A DNA stretch of 42,664 bases from a virus: positions 1 through 42,664 of the IMG/VR virus record IMGVR_UViG_3300042294_002009, one strand, 5' to 3'. The notes under the pieces were generated by a model, which saw only the letters and a list, made by a program, of their open reading frames with translations, was not told the origin of the DNA and ran no database searches. Position numbers and translations under genes: made by a program. Shown here one piece after another: positions 1 to 6,918 of the stretch (its first letter is position 1; every line of letters starts with the position of its first letter).

Positions 1-29
1 GTCCTGTGGCGAGAAGGTGTAGAGATTTG

Positions 30-398
30 CTACCCCCTACCCCGTCGCGCTTCAGCGGCCGTCTTTGCTTGGTGGCACGTCAGACAGATAGCCTGCAGGT
101 TCTTGTCGCCGTCGGTGCCGCCCTCGAACTTCGGCACCTTGTGATCCACTTGCTTTGCCGGCCTCAGCTTTCCATCTGCCATGCACATCTGGCACAAGCC
201 TTTGTCGCGGCTCAGGATGCGCTTGCGGGTTTGCTCCCACTCGGCACCATAACCCCGGCTTTGCCTGCTGCCTCGCCTTTCATCGCCGAACTTGCCGATC
301 TTCCGATCGGCCTGATGCGTGGCGCAGTAACCGGAACCGTCGCGCACTAGCGCGCTACAACCAGCATGCCTGCAGGGCCGAGGCGCTGCGCTAGGCAT
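30..398 (-). CDS. HNH endonuclease of the packaging module
   Basis: A 122-residue protein with an N-terminal cysteine/histidine cluster (CRHAGC...YCATH), probably a zinc knuckle, followed by an HNH nuclease domain: CQMC, then VDHKVP, a conserved N and a final CLTCH. In HK97-like phages such HNH proteins are encoded just upstream of the terminase and help cut concatemers at cos. Joining the window ends places this gene directly upstream of terS in the same direction. I chose the ATG at 398 because the longer reading runs back through a terminator hairpin. No strong Shine-Dalgarno is visible. The protein is complete (stop at 30). Family assignment is secure; the cos-cutting role is inferred from context. 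Confidence 0.85.
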   Translation of the reverse strand: MPSAAPRPCRHAGCSALVRDGSGYCATHQADRKIGKFGDERRGSRQSRGYGAEWEQTRKRILSRDKGLCQMCMADGKLRPAKQVDHKVPKFEGGTDGDKNLQAICLTCHQAKTAAEARRGRG

Positions 399-404
399 GG
401 GCAA

Positions 405-442
405 CAAAAAAGCCCGGCGACTCGGATGAGTGGCAGGGCTTT
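405..442 (-). terminator. Rho-independent terminator before the HNH gene
   Basis: On the minus strand AAAGCCC (442-436) pairs with GGGCTTT (415-409), with an inner ACTC/GAGT stem, and runs into six T. It separates the Q-like gene (494-856) from the HNH gene and is a plausible target of antitermination at the start of the late operon. Confidence 0.7.
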
Positions 443-493
443 GGAGACAATTCGAACAGCGTGCCGGTTTTATACTGGAAGTGTCCGGCCATG

Positions 494-856
494 TCAACAC
501 CCCGCCGCAATGTCGTTCAGGTGGCCCATGATGGCGCGATGTACAGCATCGAGGCGTTCATACAGGCGCTGCCGCGCGATGCCCATGCGCTGGGCTATTG
601 ATACCGCTGTGCCGCCGCGCTGATAGAACTCTACGCACAGCGCCTGATCCTCAGCAGGCAGCCGCGCCACGGCTTGATCAGTCTCGCGCACGTACTCGCA
701 ATCGCACACACCGGGCGGCAACTGGCTGCCATAGCTTCCGCCGTGCTGCGCCTGGTTGAACATCGGGCTGACGCTGGGATAGCCCAAGCCCTTGCTGTTC
801 TGGCGCATCGCCCATTTACCCCAGATGCTCAGCTGCACGTTGATGTACTCGATCAT
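494..856 (-). CDS. Q-like late-gene regulator with helix-turn-helix
   Basis: A 120-residue protein. The N-terminal half carries a GYPSVSPM/HGGSYGS segment and the C-terminal half looks like a sigma-4-type helix-turn-helix: AVARLPAEDQ...EFYQRGGTAVSIAQRMGI followed by RQRLYERLDAVH. I recall this arrangement from small phage proteins placed between replication and packaging genes that serve as late activators or antiterminators. The start ATG (856) overlaps the stop of the upstream gene (ATGA at 853-856), so the two are probably translationally coupled. It lies immediately before a terminator and the HNH-terminase genes, which supports a Q-like role. The function is inference; a plain DNA-binding regulator is the alternative. 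Confidence 0.55.
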   Translation of the reverse strand: MIEYINVQLSIWGKWAMRQNSKGLGYPSVSPMFNQAQHGGSYGSQLPPGVCDCEYVRETDQAVARLPAEDQALCVEFYQRGGTAVSIAQRMGIARQRLYERLDAVHRAIMGHLNDIAAGC

Positions 857-1041
857 CGCTGCCCTTTCAGTTCTCTGTTCTTCGCCGCCTTCAACAGCTT
901 GCGGATCTTGCGGGCCTTGCGCCGCCGCTCGCGCTCCCGGTATTCCTTGTCCGACTTCTCCATTCGCTCACGGGTGACCCGTAGCCGATCCAACGTATCG
1001 GCGGGATCACCCCACAGCCAGGCAAATGGCGGCGCACTCAA
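853..1041 (-). CDS. Small basic protein of unknown function
   Basis: A 62-residue protein whose C-terminal half is very rich in Arg and Lys (RERERRRKARKIRKLLK), probably one basic helix. I place the start at TTG 1041 because it overlaps the stop codon of the upstream gene (GTTGA) and because the upstream part of the open frame has no protein-like character. The stop overlaps the ATG of the Q-like gene. The tight overlaps on both sides argue for a real gene in one operon. A nucleic-acid-binding role is possible from composition only. Confidence 0.45.
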   Translation of the reverse strand: MSAPPFAWLWGDPADTLDRLRVTRERMEKSDKEYRERERRRKARKIRKLLKAAKNRELKGQR

Positions 1042-1268
1042 CGGCGGCCCCGCTTGGGCACAGGCGCCGATAGTTCGACCGGCAAGGCCGGCACCACCTC
1101 GACGCCCAGCACGCCGGCTGAGCGGCCCAGCTCGTGGCCAGCTTCGACGAAATGCACGCGATGCTCGGGCTTGGCTTCCGGGCGCAGGCCGCGCTTGATG
1201 ACGTTGTTGACTTCTTCGGCGCCGAATGCCTCGCGCAGGGCATCGACGAAGGCCGCGCACCGTGGCAT
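1038..1268 (-). CDS. Conserved small phage protein of unknown function
   Basis: A 76-residue protein starting MPRCAAFVDALREAF, followed by a helical segment and a short beta-prone tail ending in KRGRR. The start is either ATG 1268 (GAGGGCG eight bases upstream) or GTG 1280. I recall similar short proteins in replication regions of betaproteobacterial phages but cannot name a function. It sits between the iteron-rich region and the Q-like gene, and the first iteron (1282-1290) lies directly upstream of its start, so iteron-bound protein could affect its expression. Confidence 0.5.
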   Translation of the reverse strand: MPRCAAFVDALREAFGAEEVNNVIKRGLRPEAKPEHRVHFVEAGHELGRSAGVLGVEVVPALPVELSAPVPKRGRR

Positions 1269-1281
1269 CTTCGCCCTCACC

Positions 1282-1546
1282 TTCCATACCTCGCCGAGGT
1301 GTGGCAGAGGTATGGAACCCCGGAAGCCTTGCCCTGTGGCCCTCTTCCATACCTTCCATACCTTCCATACCTAAAGTGAGTCAGGAGTGCGCGCGCGCGT
1401 GGGCGCACGGGCCTGTGCATACGCCTGCACGCGCCCACACGTACGTGAGAGAAAAGGTATGGAAGGTATGGAAGGTATGGAACCCCCTTCTCTCCCAAGG
1501 CTTCGCGGGTTCCATACCTTGGCGTAAAGGTGTGGAAGGTATGGAA
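1282..1546. repeat. Symmetric 9-bp iteron array, candidate replication origin
   Basis: The 9-mer TTCCATACC occurs at 1282, 1345, 1354, 1363 and 1510, and its reverse complement GGTATGGAA at 1309, 1456, 1465, 1474 and 1538. Near matches are GGTGTGGCA (1298) and GGTGTGGAA (1529). Two blocks of three tandem copies in opposite orientation flank a GC-rich core with an inverted repeat (GTGGGCGC at 1399, GCGCCCAC at 1431) and an alternating GCGCGCGC tract. The array lies directly downstream of the primase/helicase gene. Iterons with this dyad layout are typical of initiator-bound replication origins. No convincing gene lies within 1290-1556; open frames there are low-complexity translations of the repeat. 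Confidence 0.65.
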
Positions 1547-1556
1547 CATCGCGGGG

Positions 1557-3998
1557 TCAGAGCGGAACATCATCGCCCTCCCAATCGGGCGTGCCGGTCG
1601 TCGAACTGGCCTCATTTCTAACGGGAGGCTTGTACCAGAACCGGATCATGCCGTTGCGGCGCTCCACTCGCGTGCAACCGAGCTTGCGCAGTGCCTGCCC
1701 GATGCGTGTCTGCAGGGCCGGTGTTACTTTTGAGGCGTCGAGTTTGAGGCAGTCGGCCGTCACGTCGTGCATCGAGAAATCGGAAACACGGGCATACACC
1801 CAATCGTGGATCGCATCGAGCAGACTGTCCTGCTGTTCCACCCGCAATTGCTCCAGGTCAAACCACTGGCGCTGCTCCTCGGCGATCGGCCAATACCGCT
1901 CGCCGGCGTCGATCCGCACCAGCGCCTCGGCAAACAACTGGTCGCGCACGCTGCGCAGGCCTTCGGTGTCGATCACCGCAATCAGGCAATCGATTGGCCA
2001 GAAACGCCGGCCGCCCGTCGGGTCTTTGTTCCACTCGTGCTCATTGGTCGAGCCACCGAAAACCACCTGGCGCGGCGCCTTGATCTCGCGCCGGCCATAC
2101 ACAGGCCGATACTCATCCACCTGACGCGACAGGAACGACTTCTGCCGGCGCTCCTCGGATCGGGCCAGCGCCCCCAGCTCGGGAAACTCCCAGATCATCT
2201 TGCCGCGCAAGGCGCTCATCGCATCCTTGCTCTGCAGGTCCAGCTCGGTGTCGCCATACCACTCGCCACCCAGGATCGAGAACGTCGTGCTCTTGCCCTT
2301 GCCTTGCGGCCCCGAGAGCACCAGGCAGTAATCGAACTTCACGCCCGGCTGCATCACGCGCTTCACCGCGCCCATCAGCCACCAGGCCGCTACGCGCGTC
2401 GTGTAAGGCGTCACTGGCGCACCCAGATATTTATTCAGCCAGCCATTGAGCCGCTTGGTGCCATCCCATTTCAAGCTGCGCAACCATTCGCGCACCGGGT
2501 GCCAGGCATTGGCCTTGGCCAGCGTCTCCACCACCTCCAGCACCATCACCGAGGCCGGCGTAAAGCCGAAGTTGCGCGACAACCACATCGCCGTGCGCGT
2601 ATCGTCCTGCGCGTCCCACTCCCCTACCCGGCCTTCGGCATAGGGTGGCGCTTTGCGCTTGACGGTGCATAGCGCCATTTCATCGAACGCGATCACACCT
2701 TTCCACGCCGGATGAAACGCCAGCACCTGGTAGATGTTCGACAAGCAGCTCTTGATCTCACCATCCTTCCAGATCAAGCCCGGGATGAATGGTCGTTTTT
2801 CCCGCTCACCTGCGTCAGCCTCGGAAGGGGTAGAAATGGTTTCGGCATGGTCTGCCGGCGGGGCGTCGGCGCTCTCGGGCGGCTGCCAGCGCACCGCCCC
2901 GGCGCGCATGTATTCGGTCAAGGTCGCGCCCGTCCAACCCTCTGCGATCGCGTCCGCAATGTCCCATCCATCAGGCTTCTCGCCAGGCGCAGGAACATCA
3001 ATCATCCAGACCATGTAGCCCAGCGCGTGCAAGCGTTCGGCCACGGCCAGCATCGCCTTGGTGCCCGGCTGTTTCTCCACGGGCAGCAGCGGCTTCGAGG
3101 CCGGATCAACGCCCGCCTCTTTCTCCGCCTTCGTCAGCTTCTCGCGCTTCGCGTCGCAATCGGGCCACAACAGCGCCTTCTTCACCGGCCGGTCGGACAG
3201 CGAGATGAAATCCGCCTTGCCCACACCATTGCAGCCGCCCGACCAGGACATCACCGCCAACTCGGGCAGCAACTCCTGCGCCGCCTCGCGGCACTTCTCG
3301 CCCTCGACAAACAGCAGCGACGCCTCCGGCTTGGCGGCCGCGCCATCGAGGCCGAACAGCGGCCGGCCCTCCTCCGCAAACGCCATCCAGCGCCACTCGC
3401 GCTTGCCTGACTTGGCATGCTGCGCAAACACCAGCGGAATATCGTCCTTGCCGCCGCCGCTGGTCACAAAGCGGCACACGTAGCCGATAACCCGGCCATC
3501 CGCTGCCCGGTAGGTGAATATCCGTGCCGGCATCCCGCGATTCGGATTTGCCTTCGGCGGCTCGCCGGCATCCTCCGGCGCCGGCCAGATCGGCTGCCAC
3601 CAGGTGCGCGGCTCTTTCGGTTTCGGTGGCTCCGCAGGCGCTGCAGGAGGCGGCGTCGCCGCCTTCGCCTTGCGTTTGCGGCCCTTATCCAGAGGCGGCA
3701 AAGCAATGCAAAAGCGCTCGGCCAGCTCGACCGCTGCCTTGCCCTGGTCGCCATAGTGGAACAGGTAGGCATACAGCGACACCAGATCGCCGCCCTTGTC
3801 ATCGCACGCGAAATCGCCCCAGGCCCCGGTGACCAGATTCACCGAGAACGAGCCGATCTTGCCATCGGCGCGGGTCGGGTTCAGCGCCGTCCATTCCGGC
3901 CCGACCTTCTGGCCGCCGGGCAGCCATTCGGCCACCAGCGACTCAGACTGGTTAAGCGCCGCCGCCGCGATCGCGGCGAAAGGAAGGTGAGACGTCAT
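1557..3998 (-). CDS. Phage replication primase-helicase (VirE-type ATPase domain)
   Basis: An 813-residue protein, a usual size for phage primase-helicases. The N-terminal 380 residues contain a zinc-less primase-like region and a Toprim-like stretch (LLFVEGEKCREA, then LLWPDCDAK). The C-terminal half matches the virulence-associated E (VirE, PF05272) ATPase: Walker A GPQGKGKST, Walker B-like MIWEFPELGAL, and the family signature FGGSTNEHEWNKDPTGGRRF. The protein would open and prime phage DNA, probably at the adjacent iteron array. The start ATG 3998 follows two bases after the stop of the CII-like gene, with GGTAGGC just upstream. Complete, with no frameshift. Confidence 0.85.
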   Translation of the reverse strand: MTSHLPFAAIAAAALNQSESLVAEWLPGGQKVGPEWTALNPTRADGKIGSFSVNLVTGAWGDFACDDKGGDLVSLYAYLFHYGDQGKAAVELAERFCIALPPLDKGRKRKAKAATPPPAAPAEPPKPKEPRTWWQPIWPAPEDAGEPPKANPNRGMPARIFTYRAADGRVIGYVCRFVTSGGGKDDIPLVFAQHAKSGKREWRWMAFAEEGRPLFGLDGAAAKPEASLLFVEGEKCREAAQELLPELAVMSWSGGCNGVGKADFISLSDRPVKKALLWPDCDAKREKLTKAEKEAGVDPASKPLLPVEKQPGTKAMLAVAERLHALGYMVWMIDVPAPGEKPDGWDIADAIAEGWTGATLTEYMRAGAVRWQPPESADAPPADHAETISTPSEADAGEREKRPFIPGLIWKDGEIKSCLSNIYQVLAFHPAWKGVIAFDEMALCTVKRKAPPYAEGRVGEWDAQDDTRTAMWLSRNFGFTPASVMVLEVVETLAKANAWHPVREWLRSLKWDGTKRLNGWLNKYLGAPVTPYTTRVAAWWLMGAVKRVMQPGVKFDYCLVLSGPQGKGKSTTFSILGGEWYGDTELDLQSKDAMSALRGKMIWEFPELGALARSEERRQKSFLSRQVDEYRPVYGRREIKAPRQVVFGGSTNEHEWNKDPTGGRRFWPIDCLIAVIDTEGLRSVRDQLFAEALVRIDAGERYWPIAEEQRQWFDLEQLRVEQQDSLLDAIHDWVYARVSDFSMHDVTADCLKLDASKVTPALQTRIGQALRKLGCTRVERRNGMIRFWYKPPVRNEASSTTGTPDWEGDDVPL

Positions 3999-4000
3999 GC

Positions 4001-4396
4001 CTACCGAACAAGCTGCGGCTGTAAATGTTCGATTCGATCCACGATCCTCGCTTGCAGCTTCACCGAATCCACGAACTGGCGCTGAAGTTCCGTCATCTCG
4101 TCAAGCGGCGCGCGCGACTTTGGACGCTCAAATCCGGTGTCATCCACCAGGTAACACATCGCTGCCGAGAACCCCCTGGTCTCGCGCGCACCGCGCATGA
4201 TCATGCGCTCCTGGGTATCACTCAAGCGCTCACGACGCTCCGGGTTCAACCGGTCATTCAGCCGATTTCGTGCGAGGTCCATATCGAGATCAGGCCACAG
4301 CAGCTTTCCGACAGCTTTGGTGCCACCTAACGTCTTGATGTCATCCTTCAGCGCCTCTTCCCAGCTCTCGTAAAACAATTCAGGTCCAGCACTCAT
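4001..4396 (-). CDS. CII-like phage regulatory protein
   Basis: A 131-residue protein resembling the CII-type regulators of betaproteobacterial and Pseudomonas phages: an N-terminal helical part (DDIKTLGGTKAVGKLLWP, then ARNRLNDRLNPERRERLS) consistent with a helix-turn-helix, and a C-terminal helix that could oligomerise. It precedes the replication gene in one operon, as cII precedes O in lambda. A GGAGG ribosome binding site lies about 8 bases before ATG 4396. The short palindrome GTCCGTTTACGGAC (4421-4434) lies upstream, and a strong terminator at 4460-4499 separates it from the Cro-like gene. Confidence 0.65.
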   Translation of the reverse strand: MSAGPELFYESWEEALKDDIKTLGGTKAVGKLLWPDLDMDLARNRLNDRLNPERRERLSDTQERMIMRGARETRGFSAAMCYLVDDTGFERPKSRAPLDEMTELQRQFVDSVKLQARIVDRIEHLQPQLVR

Positions 4397-4434
4397 GTCC
4401 GTACACCTCCGTAATTTAGGGTCCGTTTACGGAC
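4397..4434. promoter_or_regulatory. Palindromic site upstream of the CII-like gene
   Basis: A perfect 14-bp palindrome GTCCGTTTACGGAC (4421-4434) with another GTCCGT half site at 4397-4402 next to the start of the CII-like gene. Position and symmetry suggest an operator, possibly autoregulatory. No binding protein is known from the sequence alone. Confidence 0.4.
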
Positions 4435-4459
4435 ACCGACGGGCAGCTAAATTCAGGCC

Positions 4460-4499
4460 AAAAAAATAAGCTGTCGGTGTGGATGTCACACCGACAGCT
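4460..4499 (-). terminator. Strong terminator between cro-like and cII-like genes
   Basis: AGCTGTCGGTGT and ACACCGACAGCT form a perfect 12-bp stem with a 7-base loop (4469-4499). On the minus strand it is followed by TTA and a seven-T tract (4466-4460). Its place between the Cro-like and CII-like genes matches tR1 of lambda. Confidence 0.85.
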
Positions 4500-4601
4500 C
4501 GAAGCCCGGCCTTACACCGGGCGGAGGGAGACAAAAGAGAGGCCAGCCCATGACGGATAGAATCGCGGTACCACCCAACGACACCACCGAAAGGACTGGC
4601 C

Positions 4602-4976
4602 ATGAAACGAGACATGGATATCATCCGGCGGATCATTCTCGAAACCGCCGAATTGCCATACGGGGAGACACTCGAAAGCCTAGAAGGCATCTCGGAGGAA
4701 GCATTCATCACGCATGTGATCTGGCTACAGGAAGCCGGGCTTATCGAGGCGGATGCGCAAGCCGGCAGCGGATCATTCGCGCAATACGCCATTGTTTTCA
4801 GGCTGACCTGGGATGGCTGCGAATTCTCCGACGCCATCCAGGACGACACCCTGTGGAACAAAGCCAAGGAAGTCGTGCTCAAGCCCGGCCTCTCATTCAC
4901 CTTCGACACGCTCAAAGAGTGGCTGAAAGCCGAGATCAAGAATGGCCTGCCGTCCCTCCGCAGCCTGTCCGGCTAG
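4602..4976 (+). CDS. DUF2513-like phage protein
   Basis: A 124-residue protein starting MKRDMDIIRRIIL and continuing with ISEEAFITHVIWLQEAGLIEA and RLTWDGCEFSDAI. This pattern (short helices, a winged-helix-like HVxLLxEAGLIE segment, LTWxGHEFLD) is typical of DUF2513, small proteins common in phage and mobile elements with unknown role. A GAAAGGA ribosome binding site lies 5 bases before ATG 4602. The gene runs against the minus-strand regulatory operon and its 3' end overlaps the 80-residue minus-strand gene by 84 bases, so antisense interference between them is possible. Confidence 0.7.
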   Translation: MKRDMDIIRRIILETAELPYGETLESLEGISEEAFITHVIWLQEAGLIEADAQAGSGSFAQYAIVFRLTWDGCEFSDAIQDDTLWNKAKEVVLKPGLSFTFDTLKEWLKAEIKNGLPSLRSLSG

Positions 4977-5135
4977 CCAATAGACCTCGACAACCGTCGC
5001 GAGCACGCCACGCGAAAAGTCTCCACTCTTGGCGTTCGACTCAATACTCATCGGGTGCAAGGTCTGACTGTGGGTCAGCGATGCGCCATGCCGTAAGGCT
5101 ATGGCCTGCAGATGCTCGAGTAGCTGGCGCATCAC
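4893..5135 (-). CDS. Hypothetical protein coupled to the Cro-like gene
   Basis: An 80-residue open frame whose ATG overlaps the stop of the Cro-like gene (TGATG at 5132-5136), indicating translational coupling. It starts with a short helix (RQLLEHLQAIALRHG) and holds GVLATVVEVYWLAG in the middle; no family recognised. It occupies the slot just after cro in a lambda-like early operon. Its 3' end overlaps the DUF2513-like gene on the other strand. Confidence rests on the overlap and the reading frame length only. Confidence 0.4.
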   Translation of the reverse strand: MMRQLLEHLQAIALRHGASLTHSQTLHPMSIESNAKSGDFSRGVLATVVEVYWLAGQAAEGRQAILDLGFQPLFERVEGE

Positions 5136-5389
5136 ACCGCCTCCTGATGGGGTTCGGGCGCCGTGTCGCCAGCGCCGACTTTTGTGGCGGCGAAAATATC
5201 CGGACGCAGGGCAACCTCCAGCGCGGGAATGCCACGGCTGATCCAGTTATGGACCCGCTGGTAGTCGTAGCCAAGCGCCTTCGCCAGCGCCCCAACGCCG
5301 CCGTATTGCTTCAATACCGGCTCAACCGGAAAGATGATTGTCTTACACACGGCGTGAAGGTTAAACCATTTCACGCCGTGAATCAACAC
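5132..5389 (-). CDS. Cro/YdaS-like helix-turn-helix regulator
   Basis: An open frame of 85 codons. Residues from about 25 onward (VLKQYGGVGALAKALGYDY, then QRVHNWISRGIP) form a YdaS/Cro-type helix-turn-helix in which an invariant-like W-x-x-R-G-I-P follows the recognition helix. The first 20 codons overlap the large palindromic operator, so the real start may be one of the TTG or GTG codons downstream of it rather than GTG 5389. The C-terminal tail (KVGAGDTAPEPHQEAV) is encoded by a copy of the dispersed repeat and looks like an added tail. It is divergent from the CI-like gene, as expected for cro. Confidence 0.65.
   Translation of the reverse strand: MLIHGVKWFNLHAVCKTIIFPVEPVLKQYGGVGALAKALGYDYQRVHNWISRGIPALEVALRPDIFAATKVGAGDTAPEPHQEAV
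5161..5182 (-). repeat. Dispersed repeat copy 1 (core GTCGGCGCTGGCGACAC)
   Basis: Reverse-complement copy of the dispersed repeat. It encodes the KVGAGDTA tail of the Cro-like protein. One of seven copies in the window. Confidence 0.7.
5348..5380. promoter_or_regulatory. Immunity operator between cro-like and cI-like genes
   Basis: CACGGCGTGAA (5348-5358) and TTCACGCCGTG (5370-5380) form a perfect 11-bp inverted repeat. The centre GGTTAAACC is itself palindromic. It lies 36 bases before the CI-like start codon and at the 5' end of the Cro-like frame, so it is the likely shared CI/Cro operator. TTTCACGCC half sites recur at 6803-6853. Confidence 0.75.
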
Positions 5390-5415
5390 AGCGTTTAAAA
5401 AAATATCATTGCGCC

Positions 5416-5829
5416 ATGGAACCCACGAAACCCACCTTTGAGCGCCTGATGCTCGCCGCCAAAGAGCTGCACAAGAAGAACAGCCCCAGTGAAGTCGGGA
5501 GGTTTATCAATGAATCCGAGCAAACGATAAGCAACTGGAGGTCGCGCGGGGTGCCGAAAGCCAAGCACGTCGACATCGCCAGGACGCTCGGCTGCGATCC
5601 GGAATGGTTCGCTACCGGATCGGGCGAAATGCGCCGAAGTGCGGCGACATATTTTGTCGCTAACCAAGTCAACGAATCCAGCCCGCGCCTCTATGCCCAC
5701 CCGAACGAAACAATCGCACAAATCGTTTCACTGCTCGAAGCTACTGACGATGTCGGACGTGGCATCGGCCTGATGGCGGTATCTCAAGCGCTCGAACGCT
5801 ATAGGCCGCCAAAGGAAAATGCCGCGTAA
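5416..5829 (+). CDS. CI-like repressor without peptidase domain
   Basis: A 137-residue protein with an N-terminal CI-type helix-turn-helix: EVGRFINESEQTISNWRSRG, then VPKAKHVDIA and LGCDPEWFATG, the familiar end of phage CI DNA-binding domains. The C-terminal part (NETIAQIVSLLEATDD, then GLMAVSQALERY) looks like a helical dimerisation segment. Full-length CI proteins have about 200-240 residues with an S24 autopeptidase domain; none is present here, so RecA-stimulated self-cleavage is not expected. It is divergent from the Cro-like gene across the 5348-5380 operator. No clear ribosome binding site precedes ATG 5416, which fits a leaderless or weakly translated repressor. Confidence 0.7.
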   Translation: MEPTKPTFERLMLAAKELHKKNSPSEVGRFINESEQTISNWRSRGVPKAKHVDIARTLGCDPEWFATGSGEMRRSAATYFVANQVNESSPRLYAHPNETIAQIVSLLEATDDVGRGIGLMAVSQALERYRPPKENAA

Positions 5830-5903
5830 TATCGATGGCGGAATGGCGCAGTAGAACAATACAGGCGTCATTATTTAATGACAATTGACCTAAAGGCATA
5901 ATC

Positions 5904-6518
5904 ATGGGAAAACCGCCAAACGACTACGGGCTCCGTGGAATCCATGGTGATAGGTTGATTGCCAGAGAAATCGACGAACTCACCGGCCTGTGCAAAGGTG
6001 CCATCCTGGATGGATCGGTCAACCAAACAGAAGCCCAAGGCATCATGGCCTGGCTCGACACCCACACACACTGTCTGGACACGTGGCCCGCCAGCGTGCT
6101 GTACGACAGGCTTCGCGGAATGCTTGCCGACGGAAGCCTCGACTCCGACGAAGAGCGCGACCTGCTCGATTTGCTGACCGAGTTTGCTACTCCCGAAAGC
6201 GCACGAGGAGCCACGACGAGCGCGCTGCCAATCGACCAACCGGAGCCCGCCATTACCATTGACGGCCACAGCTTTTGTTTCACTGGTGTGTTCGACTACG
6301 GATCGCGCGCTGAATGCCAGCAGGCGGTGAGCGCCCGTGGCGGCATTGCAGCGAGCGGCATCACCAAGAAACTGCACTACCTGGTGATTGGCGGCATCGG
6401 ATCGGAATTCTGGAAGCACTCAACCTTTGGGACGAAGATCGCCAAGGCTGTCGAATACCGCGATGCCGGCACCCCGTTGATCATCGTCTCCGAACGCCAC
6501 TGGGCAGACCACCTGTAA
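5904..6518 (+). CDS. BRCT-domain protein
   Basis: A 204-residue protein. The N-terminal 100 residues are helical and acidic (DEERDLLDLLTEF). The C-terminal 85 residues form a BRCT domain like that of NAD-dependent DNA ligase: SFCFTGVFDYGSRAECQ, a Gly-Gly turn (ARGGIAAS), KKLHYLVIGG and the final tryptophan motif ERHWADHL. BRCT domains bind DNA ends or phosphopeptides. Proteins of this type (BRCT without ligase) occur in bacteria and prophages with unclear role. TAATG overlap with the next gene indicates an operon of two, placed beside the cI-like gene where lysogenic accessory genes often sit. Confidence 0.75.
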   Translation: MGKPPNDYGLRGIHGDRLIAREIDELTGLCKGAILDGSVNQTEAQGIMAWLDTHTHCLDTWPASVLYDRLRGMLADGSLDSDEERDLLDLLTEFATPESARGATTSALPIDQPEPAITIDGHSFCFTGVFDYGSRAECQQAVSARGGIAASGITKKLHYLVIGGIGSEFWKHSTFGTKIAKAVEYRDAGTPLIIVSERHWADHL

Positions 6519-6781
6519 TGCTGCCCGGATTCATCAGGATTGACAGGCATCGGTTCTATGGCGAGGTGTGGCCGCGCATCAGCAAACGTGTCGAGGCCAT
6601 CGAGAGCAACTGGAAAGAGGTCCATAACTGCTTGAAGGCAAACCAGCCAGCACCGGACCTCGTGATCAAATGGGGATACAAAGACAGCGAGACCGAGCAA
6701 AAGGTAATCCTTGCCTGCTCATATGCAAAATCGAACGCCGATGAAGATCACTGGATCGCCCCAGAGATAGCCACCAAATAA
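6518..6781 (+). CDS. Hypothetical protein coupled to the BRCT gene
   Basis: An 87-residue protein starting at an ATG that overlaps the BRCT stop codon (TAATG). It contains FYGEVWPRISKRVEAIESNW and a beta-prone C-terminal half (LVIKWGYKD, KVILACSY). No family recognised. It ends just before a dispersed repeat copy and a terminator, closing the cI-linked transcription unit. Confidence 0.55.
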   Translation: MLPGFIRIDRHRFYGEVWPRISKRVEAIESNWKEVHNCLKANQPAPDLVIKWGYKDSETEQKVILACSYAKSNADEDHWIAPEIATK

Positions 6782-6782
6782 C

Positions 6783-6805
6783 GCCGTCCCGCCAGCGCCG
6801 ACTTT
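6783..6805 (-). repeat. Dispersed repeat copy 2
   Basis: Reverse-complement copy (CCAGCGCCGACTTT part conserved, with CCC replacing TGT) directly after the stop of the preceding gene, in non-coding DNA. Confidence 0.65.
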
Positions 6806-6853
6806 CACGCCCGCCAACGCGCGGGCCTTTTCACGCCCTTAAATTTCACGCCC
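6803..6853. promoter_or_regulatory. Three TTTCACGCCC half sites before an early promoter
   Basis: TTTCACGCCC occurs at 6803-6812, 6829-6838 and 6844-6853, the last ending three bases before the -35 box at 6856. The sequence is the half site of the immunity palindrome at 5348-5380, so the CI- or Cro-like protein may also control this promoter. Confidence 0.55.
6809..6831 (+). terminator. Terminator after the cI-BRCT unit
   Basis: GCCCGC (6809-6814) pairs with GCGGGC (6821-6826), followed by CTTTT. A modest hairpin with a short T tract, placed between the BRCT unit and the next promoter. Confidence 0.55.
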
Positions 6854-6855
6854 CG

Positions 6856-6886
6856 TTGACTTCATAATACACATGGTGTTTATAAT
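6856..6886 (+). promoter_or_regulatory. Sigma70-type promoter for the early genes
   Basis: TTGACT (6856-6861) and a consensus TATAAT (6881-6886) with a long 19-bp spacer. It is the best promoter match seen upstream of the plus-strand early genes and the cassette array and has operator half sites directly before it. Confidence 0.6.
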
Positions 6887-6918
6887 GCGCTCCATCAACC
6901 CACCGATGGAGGCGCGAA

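Noticed and set aside
1282-1546. Possible CRISPR array from regularly repeated short sequence
   Set aside because: The units are 9 bp, partly tandem without spacers and in both orientations. There are no 20-40 bp repeats with unique spacers and no cas genes.
1277-1615. Open frames with PYLPYLPYL or RYGRYGRYG repeats
   Set aside because: They are translations of the 9-bp iterons, have no ribosome binding site and no protein-like composition outside the repeats.
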